Shown: positions 1-7,661 of the stretch, piece by piece | Position numbering within the stretch: position 1 is the first letter of the stretch | How the letters are laid out: each line of letters begins with the position of its first letter | NCBI GenBank assembly: GCA_934401915.1 | Contig: CAKRSV010000004.1 | Coordinates: 62,001 to 126,000 of the forward strand | Length of the DNA: 64,000 nt | From: an uncultured Lachnospiraceae bacterium | Lineage (GTDB): Bacteria; Bacillota; Clostridia; Lachnospirales; Lachnospiraceae | Direction: 5' to 3' | Made by a program: the position numbers and the translations under genes | The notes under the pieces: generated by a model | What the model was told of the DNA's origin: nothing | Seen by the model: only the letters and a program-made list of their open reading frames with translations | Databases searched by the model: none

Positions 1-396
1 CTTTTTCAAAGCATTTTCAGTAGCCTTTTTGATGACGGTGCTGGAATTTGTCGCACCGGATACGGCATCTACGTTAATTCTCTGCGCGTCGATCATCTTG
101 CCGAGAATAGCTTCGGCCGGTTTACCCCGTTCGTTCTTGTGCTCTAACAGTTCGATGTTTGTGATCTTGCCGTCCTGCACGGTGACTTCGACCTTAGCAT
201 AGATAAAGTTCACGTCGTACTCTCCAATATAAATTCCGTCGGAAACATCCGAAATATTGATTTCATCGACAGTGGTTTCTCTGACGGCCTGTTTATAAGC
301 AGCGACATTTCTCAGGTAAACAGCCAGAAAGATCACCAGGATCAGTGAGACGGCTGTGACCGTTGCTGCGATGATTCTTTTCGGGGATAATTTCAT
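1..396 (-). CDS. FMN-binding domain membrane protein (C-terminus outside window)
   Basis: The translation has one N-terminal membrane segment (about residues 8-27), then a small extracytoplasmic domain ending in DAVSGATN (residues 110-117). This fits the flavinylation motif in which a Thr (T116) receives FMN covalently from ApbE. Such proteins pass electrons across or along the membrane. The ATG overlaps the stop of the upstream flavodoxin-like gene as ATGA, so the two are translationally coupled. The gene is open at the window edge after 132 codons, so length and any further domains are unknown. Confidence 0.85.
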   Translation of the reverse strand, partial: MKLSPKRIIAATVTAVSLILVIFLAVYLRNVAAYKQAVRETTVDEINISDVSDGIYIGEYDVNFIYAKVEVTVQDGKITNIELLEHKNERGKPAEAILGKMIDAQRINVDAVSGATNSSTVIKKATENALKK

Positions 397-962
397 TTCC
401 AGCACCTCTCAATTCTTTGAGCTATTGACTTCGGAACTTCTTTTTTGTTTGCAGCGTTCGCACAAACGATTTTCGCAGTAGGCTTCATCCCGGCAGTCTT
501 GAAAAACTCGTCCATACTGTGGATGGCACACCGGCTCTGTCCATATAACCATGAAAAGGGAGCTGGGGTATTGCAGGAAGTTAAAAGGATATATTTCCTG
601 CCTTTTAGGCGAGGTTTGGGGAAGGTTTTCGTTTCTTCCATTGCGACGCCCAACAACCGGTCAAACAGATTTTTTACAGGTGCGGGCACATTTGCCCAAT
701 ACACGGGTGCGGCAAGGATGACAATTTCGCTTTCCCGTAATAATGAGGTGATCTCACGGATATCGTCTTTCTGGTGACAGGAACCGGTCTTGATGCAGGC
801 ACGACAGCCTGTGCAGAATGAAATCTGCTTTTCATACAAATTGATCTTTGCAACGTGACAGCCTGCGTTCTCCGCATGACGGATCGCCAGGTCTAACATG
901 GCTGCGGTTATTCCATTCTGGTGAGGGCTTCCTAAAATAGCCAGTACATTTTTCTTAGTCAT
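393..962 (-). CDS. flavodoxin-like NAD(P)H-dependent FMN reductase family protein
   Basis: About 189 residues with a flavodoxin-like fold: N-terminal LAILGSPHQNG is the FMN phosphate loop, and a CTGCRACIKTGSC cluster (about residues 50-62) is typical of the iron-sulfur flavoprotein/NADPH-dependent FMN reductase group. APVYWANVPAPVKNLFDR is the flavin-ring region. I chose the ATG at 962 because GGGGAAG lies just upstream. That Shine-Dalgarno is inside the dispersed leader element described separately. An in-frame ATG 12 bases earlier overlaps it. The gene sits between a TetR regulator and an FMN-binding protein on the same strand, which suggests a small flavin redox operon. Confidence 0.85.
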   Translation of the reverse strand: MTKKNVLAILGSPHQNGITAAMLDLAIRHAENAGCHVAKINLYEKQISFCTGCRACIKTGSCHQKDDIREITSLLRESEIVILAAPVYWANVPAPVKNLFDRLLGVAMEETKTFPKPRLKGRKYILLTSCNTPAPFSWLYGQSRCAIHSMDEFFKTAGMKPTAKIVCANAANKKEVPKSIAQRIERCWK

Positions 963-1071
963 TTTCTTCCCCATTTCTACGCACGTTCTTTGCGCATACC
1001 GAGTTTGTGTCAAGTGCGCGCAGACACAAATCTCGTGTGTGAAAAATCTTTCGTATATGGATTTTTCGCAC
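963..1071 (-). repeat. dispersed hairpin leader element, copy A
   Basis: Read on the minus strand this has two inverted repeats. Arms at 1060-1071 and 1037-1048 (GATTTTT core, 11-base loop, one G-T pair) are followed by TTTGTGTC/GACACAAA arms with an 11-base loop holding TGCGCGCA. A tail GAAATGGGGA supplies the Shine-Dalgarno for the flavodoxin-like gene. It begins exactly at the stop codon of the upstream TetR gene. Related copies are at 6045-6153, 9010-9078, 30296-30347 and 55631-55670. Confidence 0.8.
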
Positions 1072-1709
1072 TATTCTTCCGTATTTGCAACCGAGCGGTA
1101 AAGCATACGAAAACCGTAATCGATAAATTCCTTTTTAGACCGGTCCAGCCGGCCCTTTATATATTCCTGTTTTGTGTCGGCAAGCTGAACAAGACCGGAC
1201 AGCATGCCCCAAAAACTCAGGATGGTGAGGATCGGATCAAGGTCGCTTCGCAGATCGCCCTTTTCTATGCCGGATAGCAGAAAATCCTGCATGATCTCGT
1301 TGATCTTTTCTCCAACCTGAAAGGTTTCCTTTTCCTCTGGCAGATAGTCCGTATGTTCAAAATCAATGTTGATTTTATCCAGCGCAACTTTGAAATAAAA
1401 AGGAAATTCTTCCTGATACTGTACCAGGCTGCGGCAGATGCCGTCATACCTGGCTCTGGTCGTTTCCTGCTGTGTCAATGCAGAAGAGAGGTAATCATAT
1501 AGTTTTTGCATGCTCTCCAGAACCAGAACGCCGACAATCTCTTCTTTGTTCTCGAAATACACATACAAGGTCGCCTTGCTGTATCCGGCGGCCTTTGCAA
1601 TGTCGTCCATAGAGGTTCCGGCAATGCTTTTTTCCATAAATAGTACGGAAGCGGCGGACGCGATCCGTTCACGATGTATGCTTCTTGGTTCTTTTTTTCT
1701 TCGGCCCAT
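1071..1709 (-). CDS. TetR/AcrR family transcriptional regulator
   Basis: 212 residues, normal for the family. The N-terminal helix-turn-helix reads SMDDIAKAAGYSKATLYVYF (about residues 33-52), typical of TetR proteins. The C-terminal half is a variable ligand-binding helical domain. A strong inverted repeat lies 15-43 bases upstream of the start and is the likely autoregulatory operator. The downstream genes on the same strand are a flavodoxin-like reductase and an FMN-binding protein, so it probably controls that operon in response to an unknown small molecule. Confidence 0.9.
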   Translation of the reverse strand: MGRRKKEPRSIHRERIASAASVLFMEKSIAGTSMDDIAKAAGYSKATLYVYFENKEEIVGVLVLESMQKLYDYLSSALTQQETTRARYDGICRSLVQYQEEFPFYFKVALDKINIDFEHTDYLPEEKETFQVGEKINEIMQDFLLSGIEKGDLRSDLDPILTILSFWGMLSGLVQLADTKQEYIKGRLDRSKKEFIDYGFRMLYRSVANTEE

Positions 1710-1723
1710 AATGGATCTCCAAA

Positions 1724-1752
1724 CAATAATTGAACTTAGGGTTTAATTATTG
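1724..1752. promoter_or_regulatory. inverted-repeat operator candidate upstream of tetR
   Basis: CAATAATT (1724-1731) and AATTATTG (1745-1752) form perfect 8-base arms around a 13-base centre. The site lies immediately upstream of the TetR start, the usual place for an autoregulatory operator. Binding is inferred. Confidence 0.55.
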
Positions 1753-1987
1753 CACTTCGGGGAAAGGTTGTCAAGAGGGAGGCAATATTAAAATGGTAAG
1801 GCCCGATAATGAAACAGTCTGTGTTGACAAAACGAGCTTCTATTGTAGGATTCTTTATGGTATTATATTGAAAAGATTTATGTTTGGGAGTACGGGGCAA
1901 TAATCACAAGTCCGTAGTATTTGAATCTCATTAGTCTATACATATAGGAAAGCGAAAACGTGATAATTAGCAATTGAATTATCACAT

Positions 1988-2608
1988 ATGGGTGATAGAT
2001 TGAGTAAACTTGAATATATAAAAGACATTTCTACCGGTATTGAGACTATTAGTTATGAAAAAGTTAATATTTCTTATCCAGAACATACACATATAGGACA
2101 TTATGTGTTTGGTATTGTAACAGAAGGAACCGTTGGGGTAAAAATAGACCAGGATGAATTTAGTTGCAGCGAAGGAGAAATGTTTTCCATTGCTCTCAAT
2201 ATGCCGCATTCTATTTATCCTATAACAGATTTTTATTCCATGATAAGTATATGTTTGCCACAAGAAGATAATCTAGAAAGAGAACTTGATGTAATTAGAA
2301 GAGAAATTATAGGAAATCCGGAATTGGAGATCAGCATTGCAGATATGTCAGAAAAGGCGCATATAAGCTCATATCACATGATTAGAAAATTTGCTTGTGA
2401 GAATGGCTTAACACCACACAAGTTTCAGCTTCAATGCCGGATTAGAAAAGCTCAGGAATTACTGGAAAGCGGAGCGAAGGTTGCAGATGTTGCCGCGGCT
2501 GTTGGTTTTTACGACCAGAGCCATTTATGCAGAGTATTTAAGCGACAGGTGGGGATTTCGCCGGAAGAATATGCGAGGTCCGCAATTTTGTACAAGTCAT
2601 GCAAATGA
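1988..2608 (+). CDS. AraC family transcriptional regulator with cupin-like N-terminus
   Basis: 206 residues. The N-terminal part (PEHTHIGHYVFGIVTEGTV) is an AraC-type cupin sensor. The C-terminal part has the two helix-turn-helix units, including ISIADMSEKAHISSYHMIRK and the family hallmark VGFYDQSHLCRVFKRQVGISPEEY. The sequence is visibly more AT-rich than its neighbours, as is the cupin gene just downstream, so the two may have arrived together. The 278 bases upstream, beyond the TetR operator, show no clear second element. The ATG at 1988 has no obvious Shine-Dalgarno, and an in-frame TTG lies four codons later. Confidence 0.85.
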   Translation: MGDRLSKLEYIKDISTGIETISYEKVNISYPEHTHIGHYVFGIVTEGTVGVKIDQDEFSCSEGEMFSIALNMPHSIYPITDFYSMISICLPQEDNLERELDVIRREIIGNPELEISIADMSEKAHISSYHMIRKFACENGLTPHKFQLQCRIRKAQELLESGAKVADVAAAVGFYDQSHLCRVFKRQVGISPEEYARSAILYKSCK

Positions 2609-2656
2609 AGAAATAATAGAATTGTCCTATAAACAAGGAAAGAGAGGATAAGTTCT

Positions 2657-3046
2657 ATGAACAAGGAAGTATTTGAAGCATTTAACAATGGCAGGCTGGC
2701 GTTGCCGGGGAAGGTTATGGAATTTGGACAGATTGAATGGTCTAAACATCCAACTTTTGAGGGGGTGGAATTAAAGCATATTATTACAGGAAAAGAAACG
2801 GATGGACAGTTCAGCTTTCATCTTGTCAGGATTGAACCAGGTAAAGCTATCAAGAATCATGTTCATGAGACTCAGCTTGAAACACATGAAGTTATTGCTG
2901 GTACAGGCATATGCATAAATGATGGAGAAGAGCTAAAATATGAGGTGGGCGTAATATCTATTATGCCTGCAAAAGTATCACATGAGGTTGTAGCAGGAAA
3001 GGATGGACTTTATTTGTTTGCCAAGTTTATGCCTGCATTATGTTAA
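2657..3046 (+). CDS. cupin domain protein
   Basis: 129 residues forming one small beta-barrel. The metal-binding cupin motif is visible as IKNHVHETQLETHEVIAG (two His, one Glu, about residues 70-87), followed by the second motif near KVSHEVVAG. Substrate is not predictable. GGAAAGAGAGGA precedes the ATG. It follows the AraC gene by 48 bases on the same strand and shares its lower GC, so it is probably the target or partner of that regulator. Confidence 0.8.
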   Translation: MNKEVFEAFNNGRLALPGKVMEFGQIEWSKHPTFEGVELKHIITGKETDGQFSFHLVRIEPGKAIKNHVHETQLETHEVIAGTGICINDGEELKYEVGVISIMPAKVSHEVVAGKDGLYLFAKFMPALC

Positions 3047-3136
3047 AAATAATATAGTGATCGGGAAAGCGCTTTTGGAGTGTTGACAGGTTAAATGACG
3101 GTTGACCTTAGTTACTGGAAGAACACTAAGAATCCA

Positions 3137-3165
3137 TTGTGGGGGGACATTCCTGCTGGTACAAT
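3137..3165 (+). promoter_or_regulatory. sigma-A-type promoter candidate
   Basis: TTGTGG (3137-3142), 17 bases, TACAAT (3160-3165), 48 bases before the methyltransferase remnant. Just upstream, CTTAGT (3107-3112) and ACTAAG (3125-3130) form an inverted repeat that could be an operator. Confidence 0.4.
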
Positions 3166-3212
3166 AGCAACGTGATGACAATAGAGAAAGGCAAAGCGAA
3201 AAGGAGAGAACA

Positions 3213-3637
3213 ATGCGTTTTCAGATACTGGCAGGAATAGTTTTATTGGTGTTTTACGGCTGTTATTTCGGCAAGATGCTCATGCAGAGACGGCAGGGGA
3301 TCCAGACAGATCAGATGGGAAAAGGAAAGAGCGGCGGCACGAAAAAATCGAGCTTACCATGAAGGATAGCTGGCGCGCAGGCGCTTCTGAGACGGATAAA
3401 ACAGAACTGGTTACAGACGGAATCTATCAGATCAGCCGCAATCCTGCGTTTCTGGGATTCGATCTGGTGTACATAGGTATTTTGCTGCTTTTTTTCAACT
3501 GGATATTAGTGCTTTTTTCCGTATTTGCAATGGTCATGTTTCATTTTCAGATCGTAAAGGTCGAGGAGAAATTCCTTGTCTCCGTTTTTGGAGAGGATTA
3601 CGTACAGTACAAAAAGACGGTGAACCGGTATCTTTAA
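3213..3637 (+). pseudogene. isoprenylcysteine carboxyl methyltransferase-family remnant (frameshift plus internal deletion)
   Basis: An AAGGAG site precedes the ATG at 3213, which opens MRFQILAGIVLLVFYG, a first membrane segment. That frame stops at 3360-3362. The C-terminal part resumes in another frame from about 3345 (EKIELTMKDSWRAG) and contains DGIYQISRNPAFLGFDL, the S-adenosylmethionine-binding signature of this membrane methyltransferase family, plus two membrane segments. The stretch that normally lies between IELTMK and DSWRAG is missing, and there is a frameshift before it. The 3' end overlaps the convergent ThuA gene by 4 bases. Confidence 0.75.
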
Positions 3638-4338
3638 AGGATTTCCTGACATTCCAGGTCCTTTCGCTGTCCAGATGAAGGCGTGCAGAAACGCACCGCG
3701 TTTACAAGGATCTGCTGGATCTCAGGCATATAGTAAATGGGATATTCCTCATGCCCAGGCTGAAAATAGAAGATCTTTCCTAGCCCTCTGGTGAAGGTAC
3801 AGCCGCTGCGGAAGACCTGTCCCCCGGAGAACCAGCCGGCAAAGATCACATCGTCCGGTTTGGGGATGTCGAAGTATTCGCCGTACATTTCCTCGAGCGG
3901 TATTTCAATCTTTTCCGGGATGCCGGAGGCGATGGGGTGTGTGGGCATGAGGCACCACAGATTCTCCTGTTCACCGTGTTTCCACTTCAGCGTCATGGAG
4001 GTGCCGAGCAGCCGTTTCATGACCTTGGAAAAGTGGGCGGAGTGTAGGGCGATCAGTCCCATTCCTGCCAATACGTGCTGCTGCACTCTGGCGGCTACTT
4101 CGTCTGAAAATTCATCCTGCAGAGCATGACTCCACAGGATCAGGACATCGGTGTCGTCGAGCGCCGCCTGGGTCAGTCCGTGCTCCGGCATGTCAAAGGT
4201 TGCCGTCCGGATCCGGAAGTCGTCCTGCTTTCCCAGAAATTCGGCGATGCAGCCGTGTATCCCTGTCGGGTAGACTTTGCCGATCGCTTCATATTCCCGT
4301 TCGTGTTTGTATTCATTCCAAATGGTTACTCTTATCAT
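3634..4338 (-). CDS. ThuA-like protein (trehalose utilisation family)
   Basis: 234 residues matching the ThuA domain, a class I glutamine-amidotransferase-like fold. Visible blocks are VLILWSHALQDEFSDEVAARV, GLIALHSAHFSKVMKRLLG, PTHPIASGIPE and the C-terminal FQPGHEEYPIYYMPEIQQIL. It is the second gene of a minus-strand pair behind a sugar-phosphate isomerase/epimerase, 34 bases apart. ThuA proteins are tied to oxidation and turnover of trehalose-type disaccharides. Here the exact sugar is unknown. Confidence 0.9.
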   Translation of the reverse strand: MIRVTIWNEYKHEREYEAIGKVYPTGIHGCIAEFLGKQDDFRIRTATFDMPEHGLTQAALDDTDVLILWSHALQDEFSDEVAARVQQHVLAGMGLIALHSAHFSKVMKRLLGTSMTLKWKHGEQENLWCLMPTHPIASGIPEKIEIPLEEMYGEYFDIPKPDDVIFAGWFSGGQVFRSGCTFTRGLGKIFYFQPGHEEYPIYYMPEIQQILVNAVRFCTPSSGQRKDLECQEIL

Positions 4339-4372
4339 AGGATTCCTTTCTGAGTCAGTTGCGGACTGTCGT

Positions 4373-5173
4373 CTAAAATGTCTGTTTCAGGAACTGCGCA
4401 GATCTTATCATACAGCGTTCCTGATCTGCCGCGTCAAAATGCTCGATCGCAAAGTAGCCGTCGTAACCGGACGCGAGTATTTCTCCAAGAATTTCCTTCA
4501 TGGGAATATAACCGTCACCGACCGCAACAGACTGCTCTCCGCGATCCTTACAGTGAACATGGGTCACTTTATCTTTCAGCGCCTCCCATGCGGTAAAGAT
4601 ATTTTCGTGATGGATGATGAAGTTCCCTGTGTCGAAGGCGACGCGCAGGTCGGGAATCTGTTCCAAAAACCAGCGCATACCGTTCACGCAGGCGATGGGA
4701 GAGTCGATGCTGTCGAAATCCTCAATTACCGTCTGGATGTTTTCTGCCTTTGCCATAGCGATGAGCTTTTCCATTCCCTTTGCCATCCGCCGCGCTTTTT
4801 CATTTTGCTCCAAAAAAGTGGCTGTCTGTCCGTAATCGTGGATGCAGGCTGTATAGCTGGAAGCTGCTTCCGGAAAAAAGCCGGGAACGACCAGGATTTT
4901 ACCGGAGCCTGCCTTTTTGGCAGTGGCAATGTGACGGCGGGCGCGCTCAGTCTCGTCTCTGGAATCCATGGCATAAAATTCATAGACACAGCTGACCGCC
5001 AGCTGTGCGGCTTTCAACAGTGCATAGGTTTCTTCGTGTTCGTTCAGGTAAGTCGTGTTGATCTCAACGGCGTCGATACCGGCGTTTTTGGCTTCCAGCA
5101 GCAGTTCCGGGAGGCTTTTGCCCGTCTGCTCAGCCGCCTGCAAAATGTGATCGTAAAAAACGGAAAGTTTCAT
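4373..5173 (-). CDS. sugar phosphate isomerase/epimerase (xylose-isomerase-like TIM barrel)
   Basis: 266 residues, a single TIM barrel of the AP endonuclease 2 family. Metal ligands are visible in TVIEDFDSID (Glu), RVAFDTGNFIIHHEN (Asp, His), VTHVHCKDRG (His) and the C-terminal GYFAIEHF (Glu). AAAAGGAG precedes the ATG. It is the first gene of a two-gene operon with ThuA, which suggests isomerisation of a sugar or polyol. Substrate cannot be fixed from sequence. Confidence 0.88.
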   Translation of the reverse strand: MKLSVFYDHILQAAEQTGKSLPELLLEAKNAGIDAVEINTTYLNEHEETYALLKAAQLAVSCVYEFYAMDSRDETERARRHIATAKKAGSGKILVVPGFFPEAASSYTACIHDYGQTATFLEQNEKARRMAKGMEKLIAMAKAENIQTVIEDFDSIDSPIACVNGMRWFLEQIPDLRVAFDTGNFIIHHENIFTAWEALKDKVTHVHCKDRGEQSVAVGDGYIPMKEILGEILASGYDGYFAIEHFDAADQERCMIRSAQFLKQTF

Positions 5174-5226
5174 TTTGAACTCCTTTTAAGCGCTATGTAA
5201 TCAATATCTATTTCACAATCAACCTT

Positions 5227-5255
5227 ACTATAGCATGGAAATGATGCAGCGTCCA
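5227..5255 (-). promoter_or_regulatory. promoter candidate for the isomerase-thuA operon
   Basis: On the minus strand: TGGACG (5255-5250), 17 bases, then TATAGT (5232-5227) with an extended TG one base ahead. It lies 54 bases upstream of the isomerase ATG. Confidence 0.45.
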
Positions 5256-5303
5256 TGGTGAACGGCGTAGTCATTCGGATACGGTCAGACGGCAGATAAA
5301 ATG

Positions 5304-5320
5304 AATGAATATTATTCATT
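5304..5320. promoter_or_regulatory. TetR operator candidate 1 (palindrome)
   Basis: AATGAATA-T-TATTCATT is a perfect 8-base inverted repeat around one base, 50 bases before the tetR remnant. A closely related 17-base site lies at 6005-6021 before the MATE gene. Confidence 0.6.
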
Positions 5321-5370
5321 AACAAAATAAAAAGTAAGTGGTATCGTAGTTTTATCAGGAGGAATAAACC

Positions 5371-5958
5371 ATGCGCATAGTGAAGAATCCGGATGAAAGA
5401 AAGCAGGAGATTTTGGACGCGGCTGTCCGTGTCTTTGCACGAAAAGGATACGAGAGAACGTCGATTGCGGATATTGCAAAGGAGATCGGCATTTCGCAGG
5501 GACTGTGTTACCGTTACTACAAGTCAAAGGAAGAGATGTACGACGCGGCGGTCGACGAGTATGCGTCTTATATCGCATTGCAGAATATCAAGCGGTCGGA
5601 AAACGGGGCAAATGGTCTGACGCTGAAGGAGCAGATTCTTCAGATGAGCGGTTAGCTGAAAGCGTACACCAACATGGAACAGGGAAAAAGCGAGTTGTAC
5701 GAGCTGTTCCACCGGGAGGAAAACCATAAGATGCACGATGCCCTGACACTGAAAACCTGTGAGAAGCTGGTTCCGTATCTTGCCGGAATCCTCAGGGAAG
5801 CGGTGCGGCGCGGGGAGATCCAGATTGCCGACCCGGAGGCAAGCGCCTATTTCTGTGTCTACGGGCAGATGGGTCTTTTGATGTCGAAAACATACCCGGA
5901 GGAAGAAAAGCGGGAGAAGATCCAAAGCTGTCTGTTTGAACTGCTTGGCATAAAATAA
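5371..5958 (+). pseudogene. TetR family regulator interrupted by an in-frame TAG
   Basis: The ATG at 5371 follows AGGAGGA. Residues 1-94 contain a clean TetR helix-turn-helix (TSIADIAKEIGISQGLCYRYYKSKEEMY). An amber codon at 5653-5655 then interrupts the frame, which continues undisturbed to 5958 with the rest of a normal ligand-binding domain (total about 195 codons). A single C-to-T-type change could explain it. The flanking palindromes show it once regulated itself and the adjacent MATE transporter. Readthrough or restart at the ATG at 5674 cannot be excluded. Confidence 0.8.
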
Positions 5959-6004
5959 GAAGTACTCTGTGGCAGGGATACCCTGCCATAATTTTTGCCA
6001 AAAC

Positions 6005-6021
6005 AATGAATGATATTCATT
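6005..6021. promoter_or_regulatory. TetR operator candidate 2 (palindrome)
   Basis: AATGAAT-GAT-ATTCATT, 17 bases overall and nearly the same sequence as the site at 5304-5320. It sits between the tetR remnant and the MATE gene, just before leader element copy B. Confidence 0.6.
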
Positions 6022-6044
6022 CAATGAAAGAAAGAAGGAATATC

Positions 6045-6153
6045 GTGTGAAAAATCCATAGTCAAAAGATTTTTCACACACGAGATTTGTGTCTGCGCGC
6101 ACTTGACACATACCCGGTATGCGTAAAGAACGTGTGCAGAAATGAGGAATAAA
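6045..6153 (+). repeat. dispersed hairpin leader element, copy B
   Basis: The best-formed copy. Perfect 12-base arms GTGTGAAAAATC (6045-6056) and GATTTTTCACAC (6068-6079) enclose an 11-base loop. A second stem follows with arms GTGTC (6089-6093) and GACAC (6105-6109) and an 11-base loop containing TGCGCGCA. The tail GAAATGAGGA provides the Shine-Dalgarno for the MATE gene starting at 6154. Confidence 0.85.
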
Positions 6154-6894
6154 ATGAAAAGCAAAATTGATTTTGTGGAAGGAAATACAAAAACCAGTCT
6201 GCTGCAAATGGTAACGCCGCTGCTGGCAGCCATGATCCTGACAATGGCGTATAATCTGGTGGACAGTCTGTGGGTAGGGAATCTGCTCGGGGAAGGCGGC
6301 TACGCGGCGCTTACCAACTCGACCGCGGTCGTGCTGATCTTATCGGCGATCGCGATGGGATGCAGCAACGGAATCGCAATCTTAGTCTCACAGACGGTCG
6401 GCGCCGGGAAGAAAGAGGAGACGGACGGCGTGATCGCGACCATAATGCTGCTGTCGGGCGTTTTTGCGATCGGTCTGACGCTGGTTCTGGAATTGGGACT
6501 GAAAAAGATCTTACTGCTGATGAACACTCCGGCGGCGCTCTTTGAGGATGCGTACGAATATCTTTCGATCTACCTGACCGGTTACATTGCCATTTACGTT
6601 TATATGCAGTTTACAGCGATATTCCGATCCTTTGGCGATCCGGTCTTTCAGATAAAGGGGATGCTGTTTTCGACGCTGTTCAATGCGGTGCTCGATCCGG
6701 TGCTGATCCATTTTATGGGACTGGGAGGAGCTGCGTGGGCTACCGTATTTTCGGAGGTGCTCTGCGTTGTCTATGCGCTTGGCTATCACAGAAAGAAAAA
6801 AATGTTCCGTCTGGATCTGAAAAAGGCTTCGATCAGATATAGAAAATACTGTGCTGAGTTAAAGTGCGAAAGCTGCGTTCCCTATAGAGTATAA
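6154..6894 (+). pseudogene. MATE family efflux transporter, N-terminal half only
   Basis: MATE proteins have about 450 residues in two six-helix halves. This frame has about 230 recognisable residues, from the characteristic PLLAAMILTMAYNLVDSLWVG through GLGGAAWATVFSEVL, then diverges near 6847 into an unrelated 20-residue tail and stops. I chose ATG 6154 over the in-frame ATG at 6142 because AGGA of the leader element lies between them. The upstream tetR remnant and paired operators suggest an inducible drug or metabolite exporter before truncation. Confidence 0.8.
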
Positions 6895-6972
6895 AGTCCT
6901 ACCGGGCAGGATGCGCACACTTTGTTCTGGTGTAGAGGTGGTGAGGTGTGTCTATCGTTACACAAAAATAAC

Positions 6973-7000
6973 TTGTAAAGAAAAGAGGATGTGCTATAAT
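6973..7000 (+). promoter_or_regulatory. strong sigma-A promoter
   Basis: TTGTAA (6973-6978), 16 bases, TATAAT (6995-7000). No coding frame follows. A structured transcript ending in a terminator-like hairpin does. Confidence 0.6.
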
Positions 7001-7005
7001 GACTA

Positions 7006-7127
7006 ACGAGCGGTAGCTTGCGCGGTCATGCAATATGAGAAGTGCAATGGATATTTGAGCTGAGGAATATCTGGCGGCAATTATGGCCGCGCATCCCGGG
7101 AAGCCGGAGTGGATGCGTCTCCTTTTT
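7006..7127 (+). ncRNA. candidate structured small RNA, family unknown
   Basis: Downstream of a good promoter is a run of inverted repeats: GATATT (7050-7055) with AATATC (7066-7071), then GCGGC/GCCGC near 7074-7090, then CGCATCC (7090-7096) with GGATGCG (7111-7117) including an inner CGG/CCG pairing. A T-run at 7123-7127 follows. This is the layout of a short RNA of about 120 nt ending at an intrinsic terminator. It does not match 6S, SRP or tmRNA hallmarks that I know. Confidence 0.45.
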
Positions 7128-7226
7128 CTGTGACAGAAATGCCCGTACAGGGTGGAAAGAGTGTAAAATCGTTTGTCTGAGCAGACTTTTCTAAATTGTG
7201 GTGGTAATTTATAAAATATATGCTAT

Positions 7227-7246
7227 ACTATAAACGAGTTTATAGT
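7227..7246. promoter_or_regulatory. perfect inverted repeat overlapping an extended -10 box
   Basis: ACTATAAAC-GA-GTTTATAGT, 9-base arms. TGCTATACT at 7221-7229 reads as an extended -10 box that runs into the left arm, the usual arrangement for a repressor site. The regulator is unknown. Confidence 0.45.
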
Positions 7247-7381
7247 AAATGGGTTTATAATATATTTTTGTTACCAGAAAAATACCACATAAGAAATAAT
7301 GCAGGGTAAAATTTTAGTGCCAGGCAAAAATATTTTACCAAGTAAAAATTTAGTACTCTAAAACGATTACAAAATAACCAG

Positions 7382-7431
7382 TTGACGAGTTACCAATCAG
7401 TTACTATAATAATGAGTTACCAAACGGTAAC
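7382..7431 (+). promoter_or_regulatory. promoter with repeated GTTACC boxes
   Basis: TTGACG (7382-7387), 17 bases, TATAAT (7405-7410) is close to consensus. GTTACCAA occurs inside the spacer (7389-7396) and again after the -10 as GTTACC-AAAC-GGTAAC (7416-7431), a perfect inverted repeat. This looks like a promoter shut by a dimeric repressor. The rest of the 6,895-7,661 gap holds the small-RNA candidate, the 7227 palindrome and one micro-ORF. Confidence 0.5.
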
Positions 7432-7478
7432 CACTGGCTAAGAGATACCGCAAACAGGAAAGGAAGGAGGAAAATTGT

Positions 7479-7514
7479 ATGAGCCTGGAATACTGCTCCG
7501 GTCAAGTCAGCTAA
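7479..7514 (+). other. 11-codon micro-ORF with a strong ribosome binding site
   Basis: AAGGAAGGAGG lies just before ATG at 7479, which opens MSLEYCSGQVS and then stops. It is either a leader peptide, a tiny expressed peptide or the surviving 5' end of a deleted gene controlled by the GTTACC promoter. The last fits the pattern of gene decay around it. Confidence 0.3.
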
Positions 7515-7661
7515 AAGTGCAAGAAGCCAGCATTTATGCGGATGTTACGATTCGTGTCGCGTATGTGACACAGCGATTCTTTTGATTTTTCAGGTCCTTT
7601 GGTAAGTTTGAGACAGCCTTCTGGCAAAACAGACAAAACAGAAAGAGAAAGGACTGGAAAA

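Noticed and set aside
5674..5958. The second half of the broken TetR as a separate gene starting at the ATG at 5674
   Set aside because: No ribosome binding site precedes it, and the sequence continues the TetR domain exactly in frame.
6102..6130. TTGACA inside the dispersed leader element read as a promoter
   Set aside because: The hexamer 17 bases downstream is AAGAAC, a poor -10, in all full copies. TTGACA is better explained as part of the GACACAAA stem arm.
7006..7127. The structured RNA candidate as 6S RNA or SRP RNA
   Set aside because: It is shorter than 6S, its ends do not pair, and it lacks the SRP GGAAG-type tetraloop and helix 8 sequence.
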